Of a stretch of 64,000 bases of DNA, positions 1 through 10,162 are shown piece after piece. Below the pieces are notes generated by a model. It was not told the origin of the DNA. It did not search any database and saw nothing but the letters and a program-made list of their open reading frames with translations. The first letter of the stretch is position 1; each line of letters starts with the position of its first letter. Location: positions 51,327 through 115,326 of the forward strand of contig NZ_CAJYMB010000094.1 of assembly GCF_913775985.1 (NCBI RefSeq). The letters run 5' to 3'. Position numbers and translations under genes: made by a program. Source of the stretch: an uncultured Pluralibacter sp. Lineage in GTDB: Bacteria > Pseudomonadota > Gammaproteobacteria > Enterobacterales > Enterobacteriaceae.

Positions 1-100
1 CTGCACGCAGCGTGCCGTTGATGCGCTCCTGCGCGCAGGCGTCGATCATTGCCTGCAAATTGCTTCCATTGCCGGATATCAGCACCACGATGTTTTTCAT
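1..100 (-). CDS. purN: Phosphoribosylglycinamide formyltransferase PurN, N-terminal part only
   Basis: Only the first 33 codons lie in the window; the gene runs off the left edge. The reverse strand reads [20 protein letters not shown], the N-terminus of the GART formyltransferase that adds the formyl group of 10-formyl-THF to GAR in purine synthesis. NGSNLQ is the conserved phosphate-binding loop. The ATG (98-100) overlaps the purM stop by one base (TAATG), so the two genes are translationally coupled as in E. coli. Identification is secure, but nothing can be said about the catalytic part. Confidence 0.95.
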   Translation of the reverse strand, partial: MKNIVVLISGNGSNLQAMIDACAQERINGTLRA

Positions 101-1137
101 TATTCAATGACCACGCGCTGTTCGGCATCGGATGCTTTGATGTAGCCGATTTTCCACGCGTCTTCGCCGCTTTTTTTCAGGAAGTTAACTGCTTTATCCG
201 CTTCAGAAGCCGGCAGGGCAATCACCATGCCGACGCCGCAGTTGAAGGTGCGGTACATTTCGTGGCTGCTGACGTTGCCCGCCTGCTGCAGCCAGCTGAA
301 TACCGGCGGCCACTGCCAGGAGGCTTCATCAATCACCGCCTGCGTGTTGTCCGGCAGCACGCGCGGGATATTTTCCCAGAAGCCGCCGCCGGTCAGGTGC
401 GCGATAGCGTGAACGTCGACGTTTTCAATCAGCGCCAGCACGTTTTTCACGTAAATGCGGGTTGGTTCGAGCAGGTGATCCGCCAGCGGCTTGCCGTCCA
501 CCATCGTGGTTTCCGGATTGCTGCCGCTGACTTCCAGAATTTTACGCACCAGCGAGTAGCCGTTGGAGTGCGGGCCGCTGGAAGCCAGCGCCACCAGCAC
601 GTCGCCGTCCGCCACTTTGCTGCCGTCGATAATTTCTGATTTTTCAACGACGCCGACGCAGAAGCCGGCGACGTCGTAATCTTCACCGTGGTACATGCCG
701 GGCATCTCGGCGGTTTCACCGCCCACCAGCGCGCAGCCGGACTGCAGACAGCCTTCGGCGATACCAGTGATAACGCTGGCGGCGGTATCGACATCCAGCT
801 TGCCGGTGGCGTAGTAGTCGAGGAAGAACAGCGGCTCGGCGCCCTGAACCACCAGATCGTTAACGCACATGGCCACCAGATCGATACCGATGGCGTCGTG
901 GCGCTTCAGGTCCATCGCCAGGCGCAGCTTGGTGCCCACGCCGTCGGTGCCGGATACCAGCACCGGCTCGCGGTATTTTTGCGGCAGCGCGCAGAGGGCG
1001 CCGAAGCCGCCCAGCCCGCCCATCACTTCCGGGCGGCGGGTTTTCTTCACCACACCTTTGATTCGATCAACCAGAGCATTACCCGCGTCGATATCAACAC
1101 CGGCATCTTTATAGCTAAGAGAGGTTTTATCGGTCAC
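100..1137 (-). CDS. purM: Phosphoribosylformylglycinamidine cyclo-ligase (AIR synthetase) PurM
   Basis: 345 aa, the usual length. It performs the ATP-dependent ring closure of FGAM to AIR in cytosolic purine synthesis. The N-terminus [19 protein letters not shown], the [13 protein letters not shown] segment and [11 protein letters not shown] are all PurM signatures. The start is taken as GTG at 1135-1137 because it matches the E. coli N-terminus (also GTG); the open frame continues upstream to 1200 but would then run through the promoter. It is the first gene of purM-purN and is preceded by a near-perfect PurR operator, so repression by PurR with hypoxanthine/guanine is expected. Confidence 0.97.
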   Translation of the reverse strand: MTDKTSLSYKDAGVDIDAGNALVDRIKGVVKKTRRPEVMGGLGGFGALCALPQKYREPVLVSGTDGVGTKLRLAMDLKRHDAIGIDLVAMCVNDLVVQGAEPLFFLDYYATGKLDVDTAASVITGIAEGCLQSGCALVGGETAEMPGMYHGEDYDVAGFCVGVVEKSEIIDGSKVADGDVLVALASSGPHSNGYSLVRKILEVSGSNPETTMVDGKPLADHLLEPTRIYVKNVLALIENVDVHAIAHLTGGGFWENIPRVLPDNTQAVIDEASWQWPPVFSWLQQAGNVSSHEMYRTFNCGVGMVIALPASEADKAVNFLKKSGEDAWKIGYIKASDAEQRVVIE

Positions 1138-1181
1138 TGCACAGTCTCCACGCGATGGCGTTAGCAAATAAAATCGGCGCC

Positions 1182-1210
1182 ATTCTAACAGTCCGGGCAA
1201 ACGTTTGCGA
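1182..1210 (-). promoter_or_regulatory. purM promoter with PurR operator
   Basis: The 12-bp perfect palindrome GCAAACGTTTGC (1197-1208) sits in a 16-bp match to the PurR consensus (ANGCAANCGNTTNCNT). On the minus strand a -10-like TAGAAT (1182-1187) lies just downstream, so the operator covers the -35 region. The arrangement equals E. coli purMN. Confidence 0.88.
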
Positions 1211-1275
1211 GGGCCGCGGGCGGATATCTTTTTTCGCGGTTTTTTTGCACTTGCGCGTCATATTTCCGCCTGAAT

Positions 1276-1290
1276 GTGAACCCCGTTCAC
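1276..1290. promoter_or_regulatory. Inverted repeat upstream of bglA-like gene
   Basis: GTGAAC-CCC-GTTCAC is a perfect 6+6 inverted repeat. Just downstream, TGAAACCGGGTACA (1296-1309) repeats the left half of the operator at 1353-1366. Together they look like auxiliary regulator sites for the gene at 1388. The protein that binds them is not known from the sequence. Confidence 0.4.
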
Positions 1291-1315
1291 GAAAATGAAA
1301 CCGGGTACATTTTAG

Positions 1316-2818
<1,503 letters not shown>

Positions 2819-2834
2819 CGCTAATCCTTTGCAC

Positions 2835-2863
2835 ATCGCCCCGCGCCAGCAGGGCGATTTTTT
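2835..2863 (+). terminator. Intrinsic terminator of bglA-like gene
   Basis: Stem ATCGCCC (2835-2841) pairs with GGGCGAT (2852-2858) across a 10-nt loop and is followed by a T run to 2863. Confidence 0.85.
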
Positions 2864-2918
2864 GTCTATGCTAACTTTGATCTAACCCTCACTTGATCTC
2901 CATCAACCCGCACCGGTG

Positions 2919-2961
2919 TTGCGCCGATGGCAAAAAGCGGTATAATCCGGCGATTTTTTTT
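2919..2961 (+). promoter_or_regulatory. upp promoter with T-tract in the initially transcribed region
   Basis: TTGCGC (2919-2924), 16 bp, TATAAT (2941-2946). The predicted start GA (2952-2953) is followed by eight T residues (2954-2961). In E. coli upp a long T tract directly after the start causes UTP-dependent reiterative transcription. The same layout here implies expression falls when UTP is plentiful. Confidence 0.85.
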
Positions 2962-2988
2962 GGCCGTACCCCACAGAGGAGAAAGAGA

Positions 2989-3615
2989 ATGAAGATTGTG
3001 GAAGTTAAGCATCCACTGGTCAAACACAAGCTGGGACTGATGCGCGAGAACGATATCAGTACTAAACGCTTCCGTGAACTCGCCTCTGAGGTTGGTAGCT
3101 TACTGACCTATGAAGCCACCTCCGATCTGGAAACCGAGAAGGTGACCATCGACGGCTGGAACGGTCCGGTTGAAATCGAACAAATTAAAGGTAAAAAAAT
3201 CACCGTTGTGCCTATCCTGCGTGCCGGCCTGGGCATGATGGAAGGCGTGCTGGAGCACGTACCGAGCGCGCGTATCTCCGTGGTCGGCGTTTACCGCGAT
3301 GAAGAAACCCTTGAGCCGGTTCCCTATTTCCAGAAGCTGGTGTCGAACATCGACGAGCGCATGGCGCTGGTGGTTGACCCGATGCTGGCAACCGGCGGCT
3401 CAATGATTGCCACCATCGACCTGCTGAAAAACGCCGGCTGCACCAGCATTAAAGTGCTGGTTCTGGTGGCGGCGCCGGAAGGGATTGCCGCGCTGGAGAA
3501 AGCGCATCCGGATGTGGAGCTGTATACCGCCTCGGTGGATCAAGGGCTGGACGAGCACGGATACATTATTCCGGGCCTCGGCGATGCCGGCGATAAGATT
3601 TTTGGTACCAAGTAA
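2989..3615 (+). CDS. upp: Uracil phosphoribosyltransferase Upp
   Basis: 208 aa, identical in length to E. coli Upp. It makes UMP from uracil and PRPP in the cytosol. The PRPP-binding stretch [10 protein letters not shown] and the C-terminal uracil-binding [17 protein letters not shown] are both intact. The start is the ATG after AGAGGAGAAAG; the frame is open upstream but lacks that site. It lies just before the uracil permease gene uraA with a terminator-like hairpin between, so uraA is probably expressed by read-through. Confidence 0.98.
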   Translation: MKIVEVKHPLVKHKLGLMRENDISTKRFRELASEVGSLLTYEATSDLETEKVTIDGWNGPVEIEQIKGKKITVVPILRAGLGMMEGVLEHVPSARISVVGVYRDEETLEPVPYFQKLVSNIDERMALVVDPMLATGGSMIATIDLLKNAGCTSIKVLVLVAAPEGIAALEKAHPDVELYTASVDQGLDEHGYIIPGLGDAGDKIFGTK

Positions 3616-3631
3616 GCGATTAATTGAAAGC

Positions 3632-3659
3632 AGCCGACTTTAAGAGTCGGCTTTTTTTT
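3632..3659 (+). terminator. Terminator/attenuator between upp and uraA
   Basis: AGCCGACT (3632-3639) pairs with AGTCGGCT (3645-3652), followed by eight T. No clear separate uraA promoter is seen in the 38 bp after it, so it likely lowers uraA expression relative to upp. Confidence 0.85.
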
Positions 3660-3697
3660 GAGTTAAATTTTATCCCACCTTTTTAGAGGAACACGCT

Positions 3698-4987
3698 ATG
3701 ACGCGCCGCGCCATTGGGGTTAGTGAACGTCCGCCGCTTTTGCAAACTATCCCTCTCAGTCTGCAGCACCTGTTCGCCATGTTTGGTTCGACCGTGCTGG
3801 TGCCCGTGTTGTTTCACATTAACCCGGCCACCGTGCTGCTGTTCAACGGCATCGGAACGCTGTTCTACCTTTTCTACTGTAAGGGAAAAATCCCCGCGTA
3901 TCTGGGGTCAAGCTTTGCCTTTATCTCGCCGGTACTGCTGCTGCTGCCGCTGGGTTACGAAGTGGCGCTCGGCGGTTTTATTATGTGCGGGGTGCTGTTT
4001 TGCCTGGTCTCTTTTATCGTCCAGAAAGCCGGTACCGGCTGGATTGACGTGATTTTTCCGCCGGCGGCGATGGGCGCTATTGTGGCGGTGATCGGTCTGG
4101 AGCTGGCGGGGGTTGCCGCCAATATGGCCGGGCTGCTGCCCGCTGAAGGCCACACGCCGGATAGCAAAGTGATTCTGGTCTCTCTGGCTACGCTCGGCGT
4201 CACCGTCTTTGGCTCGGTGCTGTTCCGCGGTTTTCTCGCCATTATTCCCATTCTAATCGGCGTGCTGTTTGGTTACGGCCTCTCGTTCATGTTGGGGATG
4301 GTCGATACCGCACCGATTGCCCAGGCGCACTGGTTCGCGCTGCCCACCTTCTACACTCCGCGCTTTGAGTGGTTCGCCGTATTTACCATTCTGCCGGCGG
4401 CGCTGGTGGTTATCGCCGAGCACGTCGGTCATCTGGTGGTGACCGGTAACATCATCAAGAAAGATCTGGTGCGCGACCCGGGCCTGCACCGCTCGATGTT
4501 CGCTAACGGCTTCTCGACCATTATCTCCGGCTTCTTCGGATCTACCCCGAATACCACCTACGGTGAAAACATCGGCGTGCTGGCCATTACCCGCGTCTAC
4601 AGCACCTGGGTTATCGGCGGGGCGGCCATCTTTGCCATTCTTCTCTCCTGCGTCGGCAAGCTGGCGGCGGCTATCCAGATAATCCCGGTGCCGGTGATGG
4701 GCGGCGTGTCGCTGCTGCTGTACGGGGTGATCGGAACCTCCGGTATTCGCGTCCTGATCGAGTCGAAAGTGGATTATAGCAAGGCGCAGAACCTGATCCT
4801 CACCTCGGTGATTCTGATCATCGGCATCAGCGGGGCGAAGATCCACATCGGCGCGGCAGAGCTGAAAGGCATGGCGCTGGCAACCATCGTCGGCATCTGC
4901 CTGAGCCTGATTTTCAAGCTCATCTCGGTGCTGCGCCCGGAGGAAGAAGTGCTGGATGCGGTAGAGGACGATGCGTCATCCCGCTGA
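3698..4987 (+). CDS. uraA: Uracil:proton symporter UraA
   Basis: 429 aa inner-membrane NCS2 permease with about 14 hydrophobic segments. The N-terminal GVSERPPLLQTIPLSLQHLF, the proton-coupling and substrate region IAEHVGHLVVTGNI and the half-helix motif STPNTTYGENIGV are family hallmarks; in E. coli UraA the glutamates of the last two contact uracil and the proton. It takes up uracil for Upp, encoded just upstream. The start ATG follows TTTAGAGGAA. A shadow frame at 3714-4052 was ignored. Confidence 0.97.
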   Translation: MTRRAIGVSERPPLLQTIPLSLQHLFAMFGSTVLVPVLFHINPATVLLFNGIGTLFYLFYCKGKIPAYLGSSFAFISPVLLLLPLGYEVALGGFIMCGVLFCLVSFIVQKAGTGWIDVIFPPAAMGAIVAVIGLELAGVAANMAGLLPAEGHTPDSKVILVSLATLGVTVFGSVLFRGFLAIIPILIGVLFGYGLSFMLGMVDTAPIAQAHWFALPTFYTPRFEWFAVFTILPAALVVIAEHVGHLVVTGNIIKKDLVRDPGLHRSMFANGFSTIISGFFGSTPNTTYGENIGVLAITRVYSTWVIGGAAIFAILLSCVGKLAAAIQIIPVPVMGGVSLLLYGVIGTSGIRVLIESKVDYSKAQNLILTSVILIIGISGAKIHIGAAELKGMALATIVGICLSLIFKLISVLRPEEEVLDAVEDDASSR

Positions 4988-5082
4988 TCGTTTTACGGGC
5001 GGATGGATCCGCCCGGTTATCGCTTCGGCGCGTTGTGTGATACACTCAGCGCGTTTTTGTGTCAGTTCATGTTGAGGTCACT

Positions 5083-5784
5083 CTGAACGCGCCGGCTCAG
5101 CTCTCTTTACCCCTCTGGCTTCCCGACGACGAAACTTTTGCGAGTTTCTGGCCGGGCGATAATCCCTCTCTCCTTGCGGCTCTCCAGACCATGTTGCGTC
5201 AGGAACACAGCGGATATGTTTATATCTGGTCCCGCGAGGGTGCCGGGCGCAGCCATCTGCTGCACGCCGCCTGCGCGGAGCTTTCCCAGCGCGGCGACGC
5301 GGTAGGCTACGTGCCGCTGGATAAGCGCACCTGGTTTGTCCCGGAAGTGCTGGACGGGATGGAGCATCTGGCGCTGGTATGCATCGACAATATCGAGTGC
5401 GTTGCCGGCGACGAGCCGTGGGAAATGGCGATTTTTAACCTCTACAATCGGATCCTGGAGTCGGGCCGCACCCGGCTGCTGATCACCGGCGATCGCCCGC
5501 CGCGCCAGCTCAATCTCGGCCTGCCGGATCTCGCTTCCCGGCTGGACTGGGGGCAAATTTACAAGCTCCAGCCGCTTTCCGACGAGGACAAGCTGCAGGC
5601 CCTGCAGCTGCGTGCCAAAATGCGCGGCTTTGAAATGCCGGAAGACGTATGTCGTTTTCTGATGAAGCGTCTCGATCGCGAGATGCGAACCCTGTTTATG
5701 ACCCTCGATCAGCTCGATCGCGCCTCCATTACCGCCCAGCGCAAGCTGACCATTCCTTTCGTAAAAGAGATCCTCAAGCTGTAG
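5083..5784 (+). CDS. hda: DnaA regulatory inactivator Hda (CTG start)
   Basis: 233 aa, exactly the E. coli length when counted from the CTG at 5083-5085. Hda binds the DNA-loaded beta clamp and promotes ATP hydrolysis by DnaA, preventing re-initiation. Residues 6-11 (QLSLPL) are the clamp-binding motif. The AAA+ part has a degenerate Walker A GAGRSHLL (residues 53-60) and ends [17 protein letters not shown] ribosome binding site sits five bases before the CTG, and E. coli hda is known to start at CUG. The in-frame GTG at 5059 would add eight residues that the E. coli protein lacks. It follows uraA by 95 bp. Confidence 0.93.
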   Translation: MNAPAQLSLPLWLPDDETFASFWPGDNPSLLAALQTMLRQEHSGYVYIWSREGAGRSHLLHAACAELSQRGDAVGYVPLDKRTWFVPEVLDGMEHLALVCIDNIECVAGDEPWEMAIFNLYNRILESGRTRLLITGDRPPRQLNLGLPDLASRLDWGQIYKLQPLSDEDKLQALQLRAKMRGFEMPEDVCRFLMKRLDREMRTLFMTLDQLDRASITAQRKLTIPFVKEILKL

Positions 5785-6136
5785 GATTTGGCGTTCTGCT
5801 GCTGGCCTTTTTACTGCCGGCGCACAGACAAGCCTGGAGCATGACGGATATATACTTTTCACCTATGTTCCGACCATCTTTATTGGTCTGGTCTATTTTT
5901 TCGGTTCTGTTTCTCCCTCCACTACGGTTATTTCCCGGCTTAACTTTTCGCCTTATCCCCGTATCCAGTCGACATGGAGCGCCTGTTCCGCACCATTATT
6001 CAGTGCGTGATGAATTTTCGCCGCCTGTTTATTTGCCACCTCAGCAAGTTAAATAACGAGAGATATTGCTCTACAATAGCGCCGCCGCGGCGGCCTTATT
6101 TTGCCCGGGAAAAGACCAACAAGGAGAATAAAGGCA
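5785..6136 (+). other. 352-bp spacer without a recognisable gene
   Basis: Between hda and tssE no frame gives a protein I recognise. One frame carries a hydrophobic stretch (PSLLVWSIFSVLFLP, about 5877-5921) that stays open only because it continues from an out-of-frame reading of hda. Another gives a short peptide from 5974. The middle is visibly more AT-rich than both sides. It may be decayed coding DNA left from a larger insertion. A TACAAT at 6072-6077 could be a -10 for tssE, with only a weak TTAAAT 17 bp upstream. Confidence 0.45.
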
Positions 6137-6586
6137 ATGGGACACAACGCCCCCTCGCTGTATGAAATGCTCTACGGCAACTTTAGCGGCGGCCTTGAGC
6201 TGTCGCAAATTAGCGAAGAGAACCAGGTCATTTTATCGGTGCTGGATAATATGCAGCGGATCCTCAACTGCCGCGCCGGCACGCTGGCGCACCTGCCGGA
6301 TTATGGCCTGCCGGACATGACTAAAATTTTGCAGGGGATGCCCGGTACCGCCCACCAGCTGATGAGCATTCTCTCCGACGTGCTGCTCAAGTACGAGCCG
6401 CGCCTGAATAAGGTCACGGTGGTGATGCTGGATCAGCAGACGCCGGGGGAGCTGCGCTACGCCATCGATGCCGAGCTAAAAAGTATCGGGCTGGTGCGCT
6501 ACGGCACGGATTTTATGCCCGAGGGCAGGGTGCTGCTGCGGCACATGAAGCAGCAGCGCTATCTCGATAAAGACGCTCGTCTCTGA
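6137..6586 (+). CDS. tssE: Type VI secretion baseplate protein TssE (gp25-like), orphan
   Basis: 149 aa. TssE is the gp25/lysozyme-like wedge component of the T6SS baseplate that nucleates sheath assembly in the cytosol. The N-terminus SLYEMLYGNFSGG, the NCRAG...LPDYGLPD segment (residues 44-60; LPDYGLPD is a TssE hallmark) and the C-terminal beta region support this. The start ATG at 6137 has AAGGAG ten bases upstream. The larger open frame from 6101 is rejected because its ATG has no such site. Only vasL follows; none of the other core T6SS genes (tssBCFGJKLM, hcp, vgrG, clpV) is in the window. It is either a remnant of a lost cluster or a satellite of one elsewhere. Confidence 0.85.
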   Translation: MGHNAPSLYEMLYGNFSGGLELSQISEENQVILSVLDNMQRILNCRAGTLAHLPDYGLPDMTKILQGMPGTAHQLMSILSDVLLKYEPRLNKVTVVMLDQQTPGELRYAIDAELKSIGLVRYGTDFMPEGRVLLRHMKQQRYLDKDARL

Positions 6587-6611
6587 GCCCTTCCTTATTC
6601 AACTTCACATA

Positions 6612-8054
6612 ATGACGGAACAGCCTGTGAACACATCAACTGAAATGACCCCCGGCGGCGACCCGCGCGCGCTGCCGGACTATATCGCCCTGCGTGACGA
6701 GCTGGCAAAACTGGCGCATCCCGCCCGTCCGGACGTGGACTGGCCGCGCGTGGAGCGCCTGAGTCTGGCCTTGTTTCGCCAGAACGGCACGGATCTGCAG
6801 ACGGTGGCGTGGTACACCCTGGCGCGCACGCGGCTGGCGTCGGTGTCGGGCCTGAATGAAGGACTGGCGCTGCTGGACGCGCTGGTGACGCACCACTGGG
6901 GCACCGCGTGGCCGCAGCCGGTGCACGCGCGCATATCGATCCTTGCCGGGTTCAGCCAGCGCCTGCAGTCTACCCTGCGCACCCTGACGCTGGGCTATGC
7001 CGATCTGCCCCAGGTCTATCAGGCCGCGCAGTACCTGGACGCCATCCTCGCGACGCTGCAGCGCCTTGAGCTAAAGAACGCCAGCCTGATCGAGGCCCTG
7101 AGCCAGTTTATGCACGCCGCCTCCGCCCGACTGGAGAAGCTGGAAGAGGATGCGGGAGACCGCGGGCTGGACGTCCTGCCGATCCCGGCGGCTGTCGCCA
7201 TCGCGCCGCCTGAATCTGCCCGCGTGCCTGATTTGCCTGGCCGCCCCCGCAGGGTTTTGCGCCCGGGGGAGGCTGCGGGCGCCGGGATTCCCGGCGCGGA
7301 TGAAATTGCTGAAGAACCCGGGACAATAATCGAATCTGTCGCCGTGCCTGAACACACGGCAGCGGCAGAACCCGAACCTGTCGTTATCGCAGAGTCTTTG
7401 GTGGTTGCTGAGCCTGCGGCAGTCGCTGACTCAGCAGCGCTGCCTGCACCTGCGGCAATCCCCGAACCTGCCGCGCCGCCGCGCTTCTGGCGGCCATTCA
7501 TCGCCGGCGCGTGTGCGGCGCTGGCGCTGGCTTTCGCCGGGCTGCTGGGCTGGCAGAAAATACATCCGCAGGAAACGAACCCTCTGCCAGCAGCACCGGA
7601 TACCGCGGCCCTGACCGCACTGGCGCAGCAGTCGCCGGTGTGGCTGCAGGATTACGGATTTGCACTGGCCGCGAAAGCCGCCCCCGAGGACGCGCCGCGC
7701 CTGCGGGCGCAGTGGCAGCAGCAGGTCAGCGCCAACGCGCTGTCGCCGGAGGCGCTCTCCGGCTGGCATCAGGGAATGGAAGGTTTGCAGGAGATGACCC
7801 GCCGCCTGAACGCTCTCGACGAGCGTAAAGGGAAATACCTCACCGGATCGGAGCTGAAGTCGATGGTGTTTGAGATAGTTCAGCACTTTTCACGGGTGGT
7901 GCCGGTGGAGGAACAGCTGTATCAGCTGAGCCAGTCTGAAAAGGGCGATCCGCTGCCGGCCGCGCAGCTCGCGCAAACCGACATGTATCTTACCCAATTG
8001 CTCAACCGCTACGCGCTGATTAAGCAGCAGGCCGGGCGGCAGGAGGCGAAGTAG
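6612..8054 (+). CDS. vasL: VasL/TssA-like type VI secretion protein with one membrane segment, orphan
   Basis: 480 aa. The N-terminal ~170 residues resemble the ImpA_N domain of TssA-family proteins (DWPRVERLSLALFRQNGTDLQTVAWYT-type region). A Pro/Ala/Glu-rich linker follows (about 190-290), then one transmembrane helix (about 296-316, FIAGACAALALAFAGLLGW) and a helical C-terminal VasL-type domain. TssA-like proteins connect the baseplate, membrane complex and growing sheath; this membrane-anchored class is commonly the last gene of enterobacterial T6SS clusters, next to tssE, as here (26-bp gap). With the rest of the machinery absent locally, its function here is uncertain. Confidence 0.8.
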   Translation: MTEQPVNTSTEMTPGGDPRALPDYIALRDELAKLAHPARPDVDWPRVERLSLALFRQNGTDLQTVAWYTLARTRLASVSGLNEGLALLDALVTHHWGTAWPQPVHARISILAGFSQRLQSTLRTLTLGYADLPQVYQAAQYLDAILATLQRLELKNASLIEALSQFMHAASARLEKLEEDAGDRGLDVLPIPAAVAIAPPESARVPDLPGRPRRVLRPGEAAGAGIPGADEIAEEPGTIIESVAVPEHTAAAEPEPVVIAESLVVAEPAAVADSAALPAPAAIPEPAAPPRFWRPFIAGACAALALAFAGLLGWQKIHPQETNPLPAAPDTAALTALAQQSPVWLQDYGFALAAKAAPEDAPRLRAQWQQQVSANALSPEALSGWHQGMEGLQEMTRRLNALDERKGKYLTGSELKSMVFEIVQHFSRVVPVEEQLYQLSQSEKGDPLPAAQLAQTDMYLTQLLNRYALIKQQAGRQEAK

Positions 8055-8071
8055 CGGGTACCGCAGGCGTA

Positions 8072-8102
8072 CATCCCCGTTCCCGTGCGGCGAACGGGGA
8101 TG
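8072..8102. terminator. Hairpin between convergent vasL and yfgD
   Basis: An 11-bp perfect stem, CATCCCCGTTC (8072-8082) with GAACGGGGATG (8092-8102), lies between the two convergent genes. There is no clear T run on either side, so it is a weak terminator or an end-stabilising structure. Confidence 0.45.
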
Positions 8103-8110
8103 CGCCGGGT

Positions 8111-8467
8111 TTAAAGGATCTCCAGCACCGCTTCCGGCGGGCGGCCAATGCGGGCCTTGCCGCCGTGAACCACAATCGGCCGCTCGATCAGTTTCGGATT
8201 TTCCACCATCGCCTGAATCAGCGCCGCGTCGTCGAGGCTGTCGTCAGCCAGATTGAGGCTCTTATACAGATCCTCTTTCTGGCGCATCAGCGCGCGCGGG
8301 CTGGACATTCCCAGCATCTTCAGCAGCTGCTTGATCGTGGCCGCGTCCGGCGGCGTTTCGAGATAGAGCACCACCTGCGGCTCCACGCCTTTTTCTTTCA
8401 GCAGCGCCAGCGTTTCCCGGCTCTTTGAACAGCGGGGATTGTGGTAAATAGTGACCGGATTGCTCAT
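8111..8467 (-). CDS. yfgD: ArsC-family reductase-like protein YfgD
   Basis: 118 aa thioredoxin-fold protein of the arsenate reductase (glutaredoxin-dependent) family. YHNPRCSKSRETL holds the single catalytic-type cysteine C13, and the conserved C-terminal RPIVV..GKARIGRPPE is present. It closely resembles E. coli YfgD, whose physiological substrate is not established; no ars operon is nearby, so arsenic resistance should not be assumed. It is the second gene of bepA-yfgD (9-bp gap) and convergent with vasL. Confidence 0.93.
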   Translation of the reverse strand: MSNPVTIYHNPRCSKSRETLALLKEKGVEPQVVLYLETPPDAATIKQLLKMLGMSSPRALMRQKEDLYKSLNLADDSLDDAALIQAMVENPKLIERPIVVHGGKARIGRPPEAVLEIL

Positions 8468-8476
8468 CGGGTATCC

Positions 8477-9940
8477 TTACATTTTGGTAAAGGGTTTAAA
8501 CACATTTTGCAGATAGCGCAGCTGGTCGATGCGGGCGTCGTAGCGCGCCTGCTGCAGGCTACCGAGCTTCACCTGAGAGCCGGCGCTGCCGAGCAGGGAA
8601 ATGGCCTGATCGAGCTGGCCGGTCAGCGCCAGGGTTTCCGCCCGCGCTGCCAGCTCCTGATCGCGATTGCCGAGCTTGCCTTCCGCCTGCGCCAGCAGAT
8701 CCCAGCCGTTAAGATCTTCTTTGTAATTGAAGGTGTAGCGGTTAAGCAGGGTTGCCGCTTCGGCATTGCGCCCGCTCTCAATCAGCGCGTTGGCGAGGTT
8801 AAGCTGCAGCACCGGGCTGCTGCGCAGATCTTTTGCCGCTTTCAGGCGATTGACCGCGTCATTGTTTTTCTTCAGCCCCAGGTCGATATCGGTGGCAATA
8901 TCCAGATACCAGACGTTCTGCGGATTCGCGGCCAGCAGCGGCTGCATAAGGCGGTTAGCTTCGGCGAAGTTGTCTTTTCCCATCGCCAGCAGCGCGCGGC
9001 CGTACTGCGCGGCGTGCTGCTCGCGGATATTGCCCTTCGCCCAGCTGTCGAGCAGATCGTTGCTGAGCTGGTTCTTGCCGTTGTTGTACATGCCGAGGGT
9101 GCGCGCTTTGGCCATATAGAAGCTTTCAGACGACTGTACGACGACTGCAGGCATCTGGTTAGCCCGGCTGCGGGCGTCCGACAGGCGGCTCTCCGGCAAG
9201 GGGTGGGTCAGCAGCATCTCCGGCGGACGGGTCGCGTAGCGCGACAGATCCAGCAGCTTATCCATGAACTGCGGCATTGCCTGGGGATCGAACCCGGAAC
9301 GCTGGAGCACGTCAATCCCGATGCGGTCTGCCTCTTCTTCATTCTGGCGGGTAAAGCTGATCATTCCTTGCTGGGTACCGGCCAGCGTGCCGGTCAGGGC
9401 GGCCATCCCGGCCTGGGGGCTGGCCATCGCCAGCAGAATCGAGCCCAGCGCACCCACCCAGGTTAGCGGCGCGTTGCGTTTCTGATCTTCCATTGCCCGC
9501 GCGAGGTGGCGCTGGGTAACGTGGGAAATTTCGTGCGCCATTACCGAAGCCAGCTGGCTTTCAGTATCGGCATAGCGGAACAGCGCCGAGTGCAGCACCA
9601 CGTTGCCGCCGAAGAAGGCGAAGGCGTTAAGCTCGTCGTTGTTAATCAGGTAGAAATGAAAGGGCGTGCGCACCGAGTGGGCGTGGGCCACCAGCTGATT
9701 GCCCAGCCCGTTAATGTACTGGCTCAGCAGCGGGTCGTTAATCAGCGGCGCGCTGCCGCGCAGCTGGCGCACGTAAAAGTCGCCCATCTGCATCTCCTGA
9801 CCAATGGAGAGCGTGCTTCCTGCGGAGGTGCCCATATCCGGCAGCGTATCGGTGTTGTCCGCATATGCCGGTAAGGTCTGGCCCAGCGTCAGCGTGGCAA
9901 TCAGCGTTGCCATCAGCGTCGTTTTGAACTGCCTGAACAT
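8477..9940 (-). CDS. bepA: Periplasmic chaperone/metalloprotease BepA
   Basis: 487 aa. A signal peptide (about 1-27, cut after PAYA) directs it to the periplasm. The M48 zinc site HEISH lies at residues 136-140, as in E. coli, and the C-terminal half is TPR-rich (repeated [12 protein letters not shown] type motifs). BepA assists LptD maturation and degrades misassembled BAM substrates. In E. coli it belongs to the sigma-E regulon; I did not locate a sigma-E promoter here with confidence. The window also carries bamC of the same outer-membrane pathway. Confidence 0.96.
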   Translation of the reverse strand: MFRQFKTTLMATLIATLTLGQTLPAYADNTDTLPDMGTSAGSTLSIGQEMQMGDFYVRQLRGSAPLINDPLLSQYINGLGNQLVAHAHSVRTPFHFYLINNDELNAFAFFGGNVVLHSALFRYADTESQLASVMAHEISHVTQRHLARAMEDQKRNAPLTWVGALGSILLAMASPQAGMAALTGTLAGTQQGMISFTRQNEEEADRIGIDVLQRSGFDPQAMPQFMDKLLDLSRYATRPPEMLLTHPLPESRLSDARSRANQMPAVVVQSSESFYMAKARTLGMYNNGKNQLSNDLLDSWAKGNIREQHAAQYGRALLAMGKDNFAEANRLMQPLLAANPQNVWYLDIATDIDLGLKKNNDAVNRLKAAKDLRSSPVLQLNLANALIESGRNAEAATLLNRYTFNYKEDLNGWDLLAQAEGKLGNRDQELAARAETLALTGQLDQAISLLGSAGSQVKLGSLQQARYDARIDQLRYLQNVFKPFTKM

Positions 9941-10162
9941 AACCTCAATCCTGTCTGTAGGGTTTGCGTATTTGACCGACGAATCCTGGCTATGTTCCTT
10001 CTTCGTCTGGCTGCAAGTTTAGCCCTCCAGGCGCGGCCTGAAAACTTAATTTATGGGGTTTTGCGCGGTGGGGCGAATCTGTAAAAAACGCAGGTTTTTC
10101 CGTCAGCTTTCGCTACAATCTGCCGCGGGCCTGTAGCCCACAAAACAGGGAACGGTGTAGCT

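Noticed and set aside
4996..5015. uraA terminator
   Set aside because: CGGGCGGAT-GG-ATCCGCCCG is a good inverted repeat, but it has only a 2-nt apex and no following T run, so it was not listed as a terminator.
5649..6056. 135-codon frame as a membrane protein gene
   Set aside because: Its first half is hda read out of frame; only a short hydrophobic part is unique and no start with a ribosome site fits it.
8111..8467. Arsenic resistance gene arsC
   Set aside because: The protein has the ArsC fold, but it matches chromosomal YfgD and has no arsR, arsB or acr3 neighbour.
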